A stretch of 47,307 nucleotides of DNA from a bacterium (GCA_030669415.1 DAOVDS010000002.1:1-47307); one strand, 5' to 3'. Positions 1 through 9,463 are shown, counted from the first letter of the stretch. Translations and numbers: made by a program. Notes: generated from the letters alone by a model not told the origin.

Positions 1-1
1 T

Positions 2-253
2 TGTCGGCACTGTTCTTATAGGGATGTCCGCGAGAAGCAGAAGGTCTTAACCTGGAGTAGAGTAGAGAGACATTTTGAAAAGCGGCTTGCATTACGGCGG
101 GTCTGCATTATACTTATTTGCATGGACGTGGATTCGCCAGACAAAGTATTTTTCCAAGAGTTGGGGTTTTTACTTAAAGGGTACTCAGTTGCAATTCTTA
201 CAGAAAAAGTGTTGATGAGTATGCGCCAAACACATACCATAATAGTAATGTGA
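2..253 (+). CDS. C-terminal fragment of an unknown protein (truncated by window start; CxxC near the visible start)
   Basis: Frame 2 is open from the window edge to TGA at 251-253: CRHCSYRDVREKQKVLTWSRVERHFEKRLALRRVCIILICMDVDSPDKVFFQELGFLLKGYSVAILTEKVLMSMRQTHTIIVM. Absent from the ORF track because its start lies outside the window. Confidence 0.5.
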   Translation, partial: CRHCSYRDVREKQKVLTWSRVERHFEKRLALRRVCIILICMDVDSPDKVFFQELGFLLKGYSVAILTEKVLMSMRQTHTIIVM

Positions 254-283
254 AGGTGTCATTTAGCCGTAAAGGGTCTTGAC

Positions 284-1303
284 ATGAGTACGCAACAAGT
301 CATCCTGGAGCTTGAGACTAAGAGGGACTCCAACGTTATTGCTTTTATTACCTCTGACCGCCCGCCGCCCGTGGCTGCAAAAATAGCGGGCGACGTGATA
401 CGCATTTTTTACGAGCACTTGACGAGTCTTGAGGAGAAGGCAAATCTCGACCTGTTTATCCACAGCAGAGGTGGCGACACAGCAGTACCTTGGCGGCTGG
501 TGAATCTGTTGAGGGAGTTCTGTTCAAACCTCACTGTGCTGGTTCCATACAGAGCCCACAGTGCTGCAACCTTGATTGCCTTGGGCGCAAACAAAATCAT
601 CATGAGTCGTTTGGGCGAGCTTTCACCGATTGACCCAACCGTCGGCACGCCCTTCAACCCTTCTCACCCCACAAACCCCCAACAGCAAGTGGAGATAGGT
701 GTAGAAGACGTAATCGGGTTTTTCAACTTCACCAGGGAGCGTATCGGAATTACCGACCAAGGGAAGGTCCTTCGCGTGCTTGAAAAGTTTGTGGACAACC
801 TTCACCCCCTGGCAATAGGCGGGATATATAGGTCTCATTCTTTCATAAGGATGATTGCTACGGAACTCCTATCCCTTCACATGACAGGAAAGGGCGAAGA
901 GGTGAAAATCCCGCATATTGTCGAACACATGGTCGAGAAGCTCTACTATCACAACTACTCGATTCCTTGGAAAGAAGCTAAGAAGATTGGCCTAAAAGTG
1001 GTCAAAGCAGATGACGAAACAGAAAAGCTCCTGATGAACCTTCACTTCGAGTATGAAAAGGAAATGAGCCTCGGCAAGCCCTTCAACCCGGAGGAGTTCT
1101 TAGCGGGAGGCAATACGGGAGAGAAAGTAGTCAGCTTGGCGGTCGTAGAAAGCAAAGGAAAGAAGTCTAAGGTTCTCAAGAAAATCAAAGTCACAAGAAA
1201 CGCTATCCCTCCTGGTGCGCCGCCTGGGGCCATACCACCCTATTCGGTACATCAGGAGTTTCTGGGGTGGCAGACTGTGGAACCGGAAGGGAGCACATCA
1301 TGA
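284..1303 (+). CDS. SDH family Clp-fold serine proteinase (SppA/ClpP superfamily)
   Basis: LDLFIHSRGGDTAVPWRLVNLLREF...VLVPYRAHSAATLIALGANKIIMSRLGELSPIDPT is typical of the serine dehydrogenase proteinase family, with candidate nucleophile Ser in AHSAAT. Confidence 0.85.
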   Translation: MSTQQVILELETKRDSNVIAFITSDRPPPVAAKIAGDVIRIFYEHLTSLEEKANLDLFIHSRGGDTAVPWRLVNLLREFCSNLTVLVPYRAHSAATLIALGANKIIMSRLGELSPIDPTVGTPFNPSHPTNPQQQVEIGVEDVIGFFNFTRERIGITDQGKVLRVLEKFVDNLHPLAIGGIYRSHSFIRMIATELLSLHMTGKGEEVKIPHIVEHMVEKLYYHNYSIPWKEAKKIGLKVVKADDETEKLLMNLHFEYEKEMSLGKPFNPEEFLAGGNTGEKVVSLAVVESKGKKSKVLKKIKVTRNAIPPGAPPGAIPPYSVHQEFLGWQTVEPEGSTS

Positions 1304-1575
1304 AATGCACTGCGGGGGGCAACAGCCCCAATGGCTTCTTCTTGACGATACAGGCTCAAGAAACCTATCCAGCTCTTGGAGAGCAGTTCACAGCTTACGC
1401 TTCTGCCGACAGTCCTCCGCTCTTTGCTCTGTACGAGACAGAATGGCAACCTATGCCCACGGCACAAGATGTGCTGCTTATAGACGAAGAAGCGATAGCA
1501 GAGGACTTCGAGCTTGCAGAGATGGGTCTGGACGAATACTGCGATATACTGGCTCGTGAAGATGAAGAAGCCTAA
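1300..1575 (+). CDS. Small acidic protein, candidate antitoxin of the downstream MazF
   Basis: 91 aa from ATG at 1300 (ATGA overlap with upstream stop); acidic C-terminus DEEAIAEDFELAEMGLDEYCDILAREDEEA; TAATG overlap with mazF-like start. Confidence 0.65.
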   Translation: MKCTAGGNSPNGFFLTIQAQETYPALGEQFTAYASADSPPLFALYETEWQPMPTAQDVLLIDEEAIAEDFELAEMGLDEYCDILAREDEEA

Positions 1576-1910
1576 TGACGCGGCGAGAAGTCTACTATGC
1601 AAATCTCAACCCTGCTCGTGGTTCTGAACAGAAGGGACTGCGTCCAGTTGTTATTGTGCAGGCTGACTTCGTAGCATCTTTCACTCAGACTGTAGTCATC
1701 GTGCCATTCACCACCAATATGAATCGTGCCAGACTCCTTACCTGCGTTTTCGTGCCTAAAGATGAAGGAGGACTGCGGGAGGATTCTGTAGCTCTTTGCC
1801 ACCACGTAAGGGCAATAGACTCGTCAAGACTGTCTGACTACTGGGGAAAGCTCTCAGAGGAATATACGGCCCGAATTGATGCTGCATTAGCACTAACTCT
1901 CGGACATTGA
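1575..1910 (+). CDS. Type II toxin-antitoxin system PemK/MazF family toxin
   Basis: RREVYYANLNPARGSEQKGLRPVVIVQADF...VVIVPFTTN...ALCHHVRAIDSSRL matches the MazF/PemK pattern. Confidence 0.9.
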   Translation: MTRREVYYANLNPARGSEQKGLRPVVIVQADFVASFTQTVVIVPFTTNMNRARLLTCVFVPKDEGGLREDSVALCHHVRAIDSSRLSDYWGKLSEEYTARIDAALALTLGH

Positions 1911-1974
1911 GCTGCTTGGTCGAGAAATCCGAACCTGTTGCCGCAGTCAAGCCGGATTTTTCTGTCGCCGGAGC

Positions 1975-2009
1975 GTAAGCGTTCAGCCCGTGTGGTGCTG
2001 AACGCTTAC
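1975..2009. repeat. Perfect 13-bp inverted repeat (hairpin, 9-nt loop) downstream of mazF-like gene
   Basis: GTAAGCGTTCAGC (1975-1987) - CCGTGTGGT - GCTGAACGCTTAC (1997-2009). Confidence 0.85.
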
Positions 2010-2173
2010 ATTTAGCCGCCCGGTTTTTCCTTCAGGCATGGTTAGTTTTAGTCTGAATATTCCTGCTTGAGGAAGTTCTGTCTTTAGGTCATAATGGCAA
2101 GCCGTTCAAGCACGGGAAATAGCGACAACACCGCGGCGGAAGCACCCTTTGAGCGACTGTCGCGCCGGTTTTG

Positions 2174-2202
2174 TTGACAAACTGCTCTGGTCCTGATATA
2201 AT
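2174..2202 (+). promoter_or_regulatory. Consensus sigma70-type promoter
   Basis: TTGACA (2174-2179), 17-nt spacer, TATAAT (2197-2202), 32 nt ahead of the GTG start at 2234. Confidence 0.85.
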
Positions 2203-2233
2203 GCCAATCTGACAGAATCGGGAGGGGACAAGA

Positions 2234-2917
2234 GTGATTGCTGCAAACAAGTCAAGAGATGCGGCGAAACTGCTCGGGATTCTTGAGCAGCGCTACGGCA
2301 AGAAGCCGAGGCCGCCGGGCTGGAGCCTGGTCGAGACACTGCTGTTTTACGTCATTTACTACAGCTCGGGCGTCACCGCCGCCCGTCGCGCTTTCAAGGC
2401 TTTCCGGGAGGAGTACGTTAATCTCAACGAGGTCCGGGTTTCGACCCTGAGCGAGATTCGCGCCACTCTCCGGATGGCAGGCGCCAGCGACAAGACCGCT
2501 GTCCAGTTGCGCGGCATGCTCAAGCAGATTTTCGCCAGCGAGAACGTGGTTTCGCTGGCAGGGCTGCACGGCGTACCCGCGGACCAGGTGAAGCGCTATC
2601 TCTCCCGCCTGGACGTCCTGCCAGTCCACGCAATAGACTATCTTCTTCTCGTGAAGTGGGACTATCCAATCCTCCCGGTTGACAGACAGGTGGCGAGAAT
2701 GGCGTCGCGTCTGGGCCTGACCGGGGCCAATACCAGGGAGGTGCGGGCACAGAAAACGCTCATGAGAAAGGTCAACAGCAACTCATACTACGACTTCTAC
2801 ACTCTCTTTCTGGAGCACGCAAGCAAGGTATGCACAGACAAACCCCGCTGCGACCGCTGCGTCGTGGCCAAGTACTGCAAGCACGGCAGGTCTCATTCAG
2901 GCGTGAAATCCAAGTAA
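2234..2917 (+). CDS. Endonuclease III-like HhH-GPD family protein with C-terminal Fe-S cysteine cluster
   Basis: ILPVDRQVARMASRLGL resembles the Nth VDTHV region; C-terminal CTDKPRCDRCVVAKYC (C-x5-C-x2-C-x5-C). GTG start preceded by GGGAGGGG. Confidence 0.85.
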   Translation: MIAANKSRDAAKLLGILEQRYGKKPRPPGWSLVETLLFYVIYYSSGVTAARRAFKAFREEYVNLNEVRVSTLSEIRATLRMAGASDKTAVQLRGMLKQIFASENVVSLAGLHGVPADQVKRYLSRLDVLPVHAIDYLLLVKWDYPILPVDRQVARMASRLGLTGANTREVRAQKTLMRKVNSNSYYDFYTLFLEHASKVCTDKPRCDRCVVAKYCKHGRSHSGVKSK

Positions 2918-2932
2918 CTCAGAGGTATCGCG

Positions 2933-3688
2933 GTGGCGGGACATTCACACTGGGCCGGTATCAAATACAAGAAGGGCGCCGCGGATGCCAAGCGCGGCAA
3001 GCTCTTCTCGAAGCTGGCCAGCAGGATAATGCTGGCGGCGCGTGAAGGGGGCGGCGACCTGGACATGAATCTCAAGCTGCGCTACGCGGTGGAACAGGCA
3101 CGGGTCGCCAACATGCCTAAAGATAAAATCGAGCGCGCCATAAAGAAAGCCACCGGCGAGCTGCCGGGAGCCGCCCTGTCAGAAGTGATTTACGAGGGGT
3201 ACGGGCAGGGCGGGGTCGCAATTCTCGTGGAGGCACTCACCGACAACCGCAACCGAACCGTGGCGGCGCTGCGAAAGATATTCCAGACCCGCGGCGGCAA
3301 CATGGGCGCTACAGGTTGCGTTTCCTGGATGTTCACTACCAAGGGGCTTATCCACGTGGAAGACAGCAAGATAACCGAGGATAAGCTTATGGAACTCGTC
3401 CTCGATGCCGGCGCGGAAGACATCAAGCACGAAGGCTCCACCTTCGAGGTGACGGCAGAGCCGGGAGACTTCGATGCAGTCAAGCAGGCTATCGAGGCTC
3501 ACGGAATTACGCCCGCGTTCGCTCAGATAACCCGCATACCTTCAACGAACGTGCCTGTCAACGACGAGACGGCAAGAAAGGTAATATCGCTCATAAGTGC
3601 TATCGAGGACAATGACGACGTGGTAAACGTCTACGCCAACTATGACATCTCAGATGAAGTAATGACGAAGATACTCGCCGAGACATAG
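2933..3688 (+). CDS. yebC: YebC/PmpR family transcriptional/translational regulator
   Basis: AGHSHWAGIKYKKGAADAKRGKLFSKLASRIMLAAREGGGD...; GTG start. Confidence 0.95.
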   Translation: MAGHSHWAGIKYKKGAADAKRGKLFSKLASRIMLAAREGGGDLDMNLKLRYAVEQARVANMPKDKIERAIKKATGELPGAALSEVIYEGYGQGGVAILVEALTDNRNRTVAALRKIFQTRGGNMGATGCVSWMFTTKGLIHVEDSKITEDKLMELVLDAGAEDIKHEGSTFEVTAEPGDFDAVKQAIEAHGITPAFAQITRIPSTNVPVNDETARKVISLISAIEDNDDVVNVYANYDISDEVMTKILAET

Positions 3689-3719
3689 CGGCGCAGGCGG
3701 AAAACGAAGGGAGGAACTG

Positions 3720-5087
3720 ATGCGTGACAGGCTCGCCGAGGCCATAAAGCGGTCATCCGCCGATTACACGGAGATACGCATCGAGAAGAGGCAGTCCACG
3801 AGTGTTCAATACCGCGGGCGCAATCTCGAGTCGGCCGGGGCCAATACTGATACGGGAGGCATTGTCCGCTGCCTCGTGAAGAGCGGCGGGTGGGGAGTCT
3901 CGACCTTCAACAAGCTTGAGGATCTCGAAAAACACCTCGAGTTTGCCCACGAGTGCGCCAGGTCCCTCACCCGCGAGAGCATTGAGCTCGCAGAGGCGGC
4001 GCCGGTGGTTGACGATACGACGGTCCAGCTCGAAGAGGACTTCCGCGAAATCCCGCTCGCGCAGAAGAAGGAGCTTATCTCTTCCTACAACGACATACTG
4101 CTGTCCCACTCCGACCTCATTCGCGACACCATGTGCGTTTATGCCGACAGGTTCGTTGACTACTACTGCGCGAATTCCGAAGGCACCTACATCCACGAGG
4201 AGCGCCCACACATCCTGTGCAGGGTAGCCGCTATCGCACGCAAGAACGGGAATGTCCAGTCAACCGGGGAGAGCGTCGGCAAGCAGCGCGGCTTTGAAGC
4301 TGTGCGCGACATGACACAAACGGCGCACACAGTTGCCAGGCGCGCCCTTGACCTCCTGTCTGCGGAAACGGTGAAAGGTGGGAAATACACCGTCGTGTGC
4401 AATCCCAACCTTGCAGGCGTTTTCATACATGAGGCTTTCGGCCACCTCTCCGAGGCCGACCACCTCTACGAGAACCCCAAGGCGCGAGAGCTGATGGTAC
4501 TGGGCAAGGAATTCGGGAAGCCGCTTCTTAACGTTATCGACGATGGCTCAGTCCCGGGCCTGCGCGGCTCGCACAAGTATGATGACGAGGGCGTGCCTAC
4601 GCGCAAGAACTACCTGATAAGGGAGGGCAAACTGGTCGGGCGGCTTCACTCGCGCGAGACGGCGCACAAGATGGGCGAGGAGCTCACCGGCAATGCGCGC
4701 GCAATCACGTACCGCTTCGCGCCGATTGTCAGGATGACAAACACCGCCATTGAAGTGGGTGACACCTCGTTCGAGGACATGATTTCGGACATCAAGCTGG
4801 GCGTGTACGCGTGTGATTCACGCGGCGGCCAGACCATGCTCGAGAACTTTACTTTCACCTCCGGGTACGCATACATGATTCGCGACGGCAAGGTGGCCGA
4901 GATGGTAAAGGATGTCGTGCTCGGCGGCAACCTGTTCGATACGCTTGTTAGCATAGACGCCATCGGCAACGATTTCAAGTGGTTGGAAACCGCGGACGGC
5001 TGCGGCAAGGGCGGCCAGATGCCCCTGCCGGTATCCATGGGAAGCCCGCACATCCGCATACAGGATGTAATCATGGGCGGTAAATGA
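3720..5087 (+). CDS. tldD: TldD family metalloprotease
   Basis: HExxxH motif in GVFIHEAFGHLSEADH; C-terminal GKGGQMPLPVSMGSPHIRI. Confidence 0.95.
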   Translation: MRDRLAEAIKRSSADYTEIRIEKRQSTSVQYRGRNLESAGANTDTGGIVRCLVKSGGWGVSTFNKLEDLEKHLEFAHECARSLTRESIELAEAAPVVDDTTVQLEEDFREIPLAQKKELISSYNDILLSHSDLIRDTMCVYADRFVDYYCANSEGTYIHEERPHILCRVAAIARKNGNVQSTGESVGKQRGFEAVRDMTQTAHTVARRALDLLSAETVKGGKYTVVCNPNLAGVFIHEAFGHLSEADHLYENPKARELMVLGKEFGKPLLNVIDDGSVPGLRGSHKYDDEGVPTRKNYLIREGKLVGRLHSRETAHKMGEELTGNARAITYRFAPIVRMTNTAIEVGDTSFEDMISDIKLGVYACDSRGGQTMLENFTFTSGYAYMIRDGKVAEMVKDVVLGGNLFDTLVSIDAIGNDFKWLETADGCGKGGQMPLPVSMGSPHIRIQDVIMGGK

Positions 5088-5118
5088 CCGGAACAGGACA
5101 ATCGCACAGGAGAACAGC

Positions 5119-6414
5119 ATGGACCTCTTGGAAAAGGTGAAGAACCAGGTAGACTCGGCCGAGGTGTTTGCCTTGTCGGCGGAGTCGCTCGACGTCTCGT
5201 TCACCTCCGGCCAAATCAAGTCGTCCCAGCGCAAGGGAACCTTCGGAACTGCATTGAGAATTATCAAGGATGGCAGGATAGGCTTTTCAAGCTCCATAGG
5301 CGATGGAAACGAGGACCTGCTCGTAAAAAACGCGCTCGAATCCGCCCAGTTCGGCGACAAGGTGGAGTTCGACTTCGCGCCCGCGGCCCAGGCGCCAAAA
5401 GTCGAGACTTTCCACGAAAGCGTTCCGGCGCTTGCGACGGCTGAGATGATTGAGATGGGCAACAGGGTGGTTGGGGCGCTGCGCAAGGCGGAAGAGGGGC
5501 TTGAAATCAGTGTCGGCGTCTCGCGGCACCTTACCGAAGGTTCAATTGAGACAACCAATGGCGCGCGGATGACAGAAAAGAGCTCCGTCTTCTCCCTTGG
5601 CGCCAGCATAGAGCGCATTGAAGGCAATGACATACTGGGCCTCTGGCACTCCGGGCAGAGTGCGAGGGTCGAGGACTTTACGGAAGAAGTACCGGGCAAA
5701 ATCGTTGAGCGACTCGAGATTTCGAGGAACCTCACTTCGGTCGAAAGCGGGCCAATGCCTGTTATCTTCCCGCCGAGAGCCATGTTGACACTGCTCATTC
5801 CACTGCTCCAGGGGGTAAGCGGCAAGTCGCTGGCGCAGGGTTCATCGCCGCTCGAGGGCAAGGTCGGCGAGAAGATTTTCGACGAGAAGTTCACCCTCTT
5901 CGAGGACCCCACGGTGGCTCTGCGTCCTGCCAGCACGGCGTTCGACGGCGAAGGGATACCTTCGGGCAGGTTTCCCCTCGTGGAACGCGGCATTCTGAAG
6001 AACTTCCTGCTGGATTTGAAGACCGCTTCCCAGACAGGCATGCAGTCTACCGGGAGCGCCCGGCGGGGTCTGACCTCCATGCCCTCACCCGGCCCCAGTA
6101 ACCTGCTCATGGAGCCTGGCGAGACTCCGCTCGCCGAGATGCTGTCCGGGATAGGCAGGGGCCTCTGGGTGGACACCGTGCTTGGCCTGGGGATGGGGAA
6201 CATCATGAGCGGCGCGTTCTCCAACACGCTCGGCGTCGCGTTCAAGATTGAGGATGGCAAGCTGGTCGGCCGCGCCAAGAATGTGAATATCGCAGGCAAT
6301 ATCTATGAATTGCTCAAGAATATCGCGGCAATCAGCAAAGAGACAGAATGGTTCTACGGCAGAATGAGCCTGCCCTACCTTATGCTCGACTCTCTGCCCG
6401 TCGTCGCCAAGTAG
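5119..6414 (+). CDS. pmbA: TldE/PmbA family protein
   Basis: Paralogous to adjacent TldD; GLTSMPSPGPSNLLMEPG...EMLSGIGRGLWV typical of PmbA; follows tldD. Confidence 0.92.
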   Translation: MDLLEKVKNQVDSAEVFALSAESLDVSFTSGQIKSSQRKGTFGTALRIIKDGRIGFSSSIGDGNEDLLVKNALESAQFGDKVEFDFAPAAQAPKVETFHESVPALATAEMIEMGNRVVGALRKAEEGLEISVGVSRHLTEGSIETTNGARMTEKSSVFSLGASIERIEGNDILGLWHSGQSARVEDFTEEVPGKIVERLEISRNLTSVESGPMPVIFPPRAMLTLLIPLLQGVSGKSLAQGSSPLEGKVGEKIFDEKFTLFEDPTVALRPASTAFDGEGIPSGRFPLVERGILKNFLLDLKTASQTGMQSTGSARRGLTSMPSPGPSNLLMEPGETPLAEMLSGIGRGLWVDTVLGLGMGNIMSGAFSNTLGVAFKIEDGKLVGRAKNVNIAGNIYELLKNIAAISKETEWFYGRMSLPYLMLDSLPVVAK

Positions 6415-6448
6415 CGGCGCCGGCAGGGGTGTCCTGAAAGCAGGGGAG

Positions 6449-9400
6449 ATGGAGCCCAAAAAAGGCATAGACATAGCTGACTTCCCTACGATATTTCAGT
6501 CCCTCACCTCGGGCAGGCGTACGGGCAATCTGAAAGTCTCTACAGGCACCGGCTCCTTTTTCTTCTACTTCCAGGATGGTGTTATCAAGCACTTCGCCCA
6601 GCCCGCGCGCGACGACGTGCTCCTTCGCGCCATGCTGCACTGTGCCAAGATTGACCGCACCGGATATGAGAAGCTGCTCTCCCGGCACCGGCGCAGTGGC
6701 CGCTCCTATCTTTCTCTTTTTTCGGCCAAGCGCACCATCACGGACGCCGATATCACCCAGGCCATGCAATTCATGGTGCAGGAAGAAGTCTGCGACCTGT
6801 TTGTACGCTCGCGGCTCAACTGCGAGTTCTTCGAAGGCGAGCCGTTTCCTGAAGTCTTCGGCACCGAGAAAGAGCGGGTAACGCTCTCGGTATTGCCCGA
6901 GCCAGTCGTCATGGAGGCGGCACGCAGGATGGATGAAGTCAGCCTTCTTCGCGAAATTGTGCCATCCACCAGCGACGTGTACACAGTTACCGGCGTCACC
7001 GAGGAGCAGTTGGAGGCGCCTCTGCCGCCCGAAGATGCCGGCCCTCGTGAAGAGGTGCTTGACCTCATCGACGGACACCGGGACATTGAAGACCTCGCGG
7101 CACTTGCGAGAATGTCCAAGTTCGACCTGCTGCGCAGGCTCGCCCAGCTTGCCGGCGCGAGGGTCGTCGAGGCGCTTGGCGCACGCTCCCTCCTGACCCT
7201 TGCGCAGCAGTACGCCATTGAAGGAAACATACGCAAGGCTCTGAGGCTCTACGAGCGCGCGGAAGAGCTCGGCGAGGCCCGCATGGAGACCCGCATGCAT
7301 ATCGCACGCCTCTATGGCGCACTCTGCGACGAGAAGCGTGCCCTCGCCAAGTACATCTCCATATCCGAAGATGCCCTCAAGTCGAACGATACTGACGGCG
7401 CCATTACTGCGATTCGCCAGGCGCTTCACCTCGCCCCGGAGAACACAGAGGTTCGCGAGAGACTGGCCGCCCTTCTTCTGCAGAGCGACCGCTACGATGA
7501 GGCGATTAACGAGTCAATCGAACTGGCGAACCTGCTGGTCAAGGCCAAGAACCTCGACGGCGCCGTGCAGATATGGCTGTCTTTCATGGACAAGTATCCC
7601 ACCTCGACCGAATCGCACCGCCAGCTCGCGGAGCTCTACAAGGAGCGGGAGAACAGGACCGCGGCTATCCAGGTTCTGGAGAGCCTTGCCGAGCTGTATC
7701 TGACCCGCGCCCGGCGCGAGCGGGCGGTGGAAGTCTACCGCGAGGTCCTCAAGCTTGACCCCAAGCATACCGGCGTGAGACTCAAGCTGGCGTCGCTTCT
7801 CAGGCGCATAGGAAACGTGAAGGAAGCAGCCCGGGAGTACGAGAAGTTCCGCTCATCCACGCGGATGCTGCGTTTCTCGAAGCGGCCCCAGACGATTCTC
7901 AGGTCGTGGTTCGGCCTCAGACACCCCACGGTTATCGCGTCCGCACGGCTGGCACTCAGTGGGCCCGCATTGCGCGCGATAGCCATCCTTGCGCTCGGAC
8001 TGGTTCTGGCCGGCGTGCTTACGCTCATCTTCTCTGTAACAGTTGCTTCTCAAGGCAACGAGCTCGGCCCCGGGATAGGCTCTGTACTCTTTGGCGCACT
8101 GGTCATCATGCACATCGTGATGGCCATTGGCGTTCTACCGCTGCTGGCCTCGGCATCAGTGCTTCTGCACCCCCATGAAGATGACGAAAGCGTTGCAGCG
8201 CAGCTTGTAGCGCACCCGCGCGGCGCGGTGGCGGGCAAGTTCGTCGCCACACTCTCGACGTGGCTGATACTGCTGCTTGCCACGCTGCCGCTGGCTGCGA
8301 CAGTGGTGCTGCTGCGGGGCGCAAGCGGGCCGGTCGTTTCGCTCAACTTCTACCTCCAGATTCTCGTGGGCGCAGTTATCGCTGCAGCACTGACCCTGGT
8401 TTGCGCAAATGCGCCGGACAGAAAGAGCGCTATCGTTGATTCCTACCTGGTCTGCGCCGCACTGGCACTGCTGGGAGTGCTGTTCGTCAGCATGCTCTCA
8501 GACGTTGGGGGCACCGGCAGCGGGTCATTGCTGGCGAAGCCTGTCTCAATGACCGACCTGCCCGCGTTCCAGTTGCGCACATCCACGTTTGTCGGAACCG
8601 CGCTTCTGATGCCGATTGCGGCGGTGTTTGTCTGCGGTTTCATACTAATGGCTGCGGTGGCACGTCTGACGCCCGAACGCGGGTACTCCAGCCCCGCCCA
8701 GAAGCTGTTCTGGCTGATTGTCATACTCCTGGGTACGGCAATCGGCCTTGCATGGGCAAGCACGGGCGACCATGCCTCGTCGCTTTCCCAGCCGCCGGTC
8801 GCCCAACTGCTTCTCCTTATGAGCGTATTCCTGGCGCTTTCAATTGGCGCGATCGTTTTTTCCACCGAATCGGCACCCCCTGTAACCGCTGAAAATGAAA
8901 GCGTTAAAAAGCTCCTGTCGAGGTCGCGCCTGAAGCTCATGCTCGGCCCCGGGCCTTTGCGTGGCTCGCTGTTCGCGCTTGCAGGCAGTGCAATTGTGCT
9001 GTTTGTAGTGATGCTGTTCCTGGGCCTGTCGGAGAGCTCGGCAACTCCGACAAAACTGAGTGGAGGCGTGCTCACTGCAGTTTATTTCGCCATACTGGGC
9101 CATGTCACACTTGTTATTTCACTGGGACTGCTTCTCTCAACCACCCAGCTCTCCGGCAGGTGGCGCAGGCTGATTCTTATATCAGTGCTCGGTATTACGC
9201 TTGCCGGGATACCTGCAGCCATGACATACATGCAGTTTCACATACCCCGCCTGGTTGCGGATTTGAGCCCGCTCGTGCTTGCAGCCGCCGCATTCGGCAA
9301 GAGTATTACTACAGAGAAATACATATGGCGCGCTGAGGCGATAAACTGGGGCTGGGTGGTGGCTGTGTACTGGGCAGCGGCTGCAGCCATCGGGACCGCG

Positions 9401-9463
9401 GCGGTGCTGCGTCTGAGGCGAAGTACGAGAGGCTCGACGCAAAAGGGAGGCAAGTCCAAGTGA
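6449..9463 (+). CDS. DUF4388-like N-terminus, TPR repeats and C-terminal multi-TM (ABC-2 permease-like) fusion protein
   Basis: N-terminal DFPTIFQSLTSGRRTGNLKVSTGTGSFFFYFQDGVIKHFAQP; central TPRs; C-terminal ~500 aa with many hydrophobic segments. Confidence 0.8.
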   Translation: MEPKKGIDIADFPTIFQSLTSGRRTGNLKVSTGTGSFFFYFQDGVIKHFAQPARDDVLLRAMLHCAKIDRTGYEKLLSRHRRSGRSYLSLFSAKRTITDADITQAMQFMVQEEVCDLFVRSRLNCEFFEGEPFPEVFGTEKERVTLSVLPEPVVMEAARRMDEVSLLREIVPSTSDVYTVTGVTEEQLEAPLPPEDAGPREEVLDLIDGHRDIEDLAALARMSKFDLLRRLAQLAGARVVEALGARSLLTLAQQYAIEGNIRKALRLYERAEELGEARMETRMHIARLYGALCDEKRALAKYISISEDALKSNDTDGAITAIRQALHLAPENTEVRERLAALLLQSDRYDEAINESIELANLLVKAKNLDGAVQIWLSFMDKYPTSTESHRQLAELYKERENRTAAIQVLESLAELYLTRARRERAVEVYREVLKLDPKHTGVRLKLASLLRRIGNVKEAAREYEKFRSSTRMLRFSKRPQTILRSWFGLRHPTVIASARLALSGPALRAIAILALGLVLAGVLTLIFSVTVASQGNELGPGIGSVLFGALVIMHIVMAIGVLPLLASASVLLHPHEDDESVAAQLVAHPRGAVAGKFVATLSTWLILLLATLPLAATVVLLRGASGPVVSLNFYLQILVGAVIAAALTLVCANAPDRKSAIVDSYLVCAALALLGVLFVSMLSDVGGTGSGSLLAKPVSMTDLPAFQLRTSTFVGTALLMPIAAVFVCGFILMAAVARLTPERGYSSPAQKLFWLIVILLGTAIGLAWASTGDHASSLSQPPVAQLLLLMSVFLALSIGAIVFSTESAPPVTAENESVKKLLSRSRLKLMLGPGPLRGSLFALAGSAIVLFVVMLFLGLSESSATPTKLSGGVLTAVYFAILGHVTLVISLGLLLSTTQLSGRWRRLILISVLGITLAGIPAAMTYMQFHIPRLVADLSPLVLAAAAFGKSITTEKYIWRAEAINWGWVVAVYWAAAAAIGTAAVLRLRRSTRGSTQKGGKSK

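Noticed and set aside
4818-6299. 493-aa minus-strand ORF opposite tldE
   Set aside because: Shadow ORF antisense to a clear TldD/TldE pair; Ser/Pro-rich composition typical of GC-rich antisense frames.
6380-7429. 349-aa minus-strand ORF
   Set aside because: Antisense to the DUF4388-TPR gene with a clear protein family on the sense strand.
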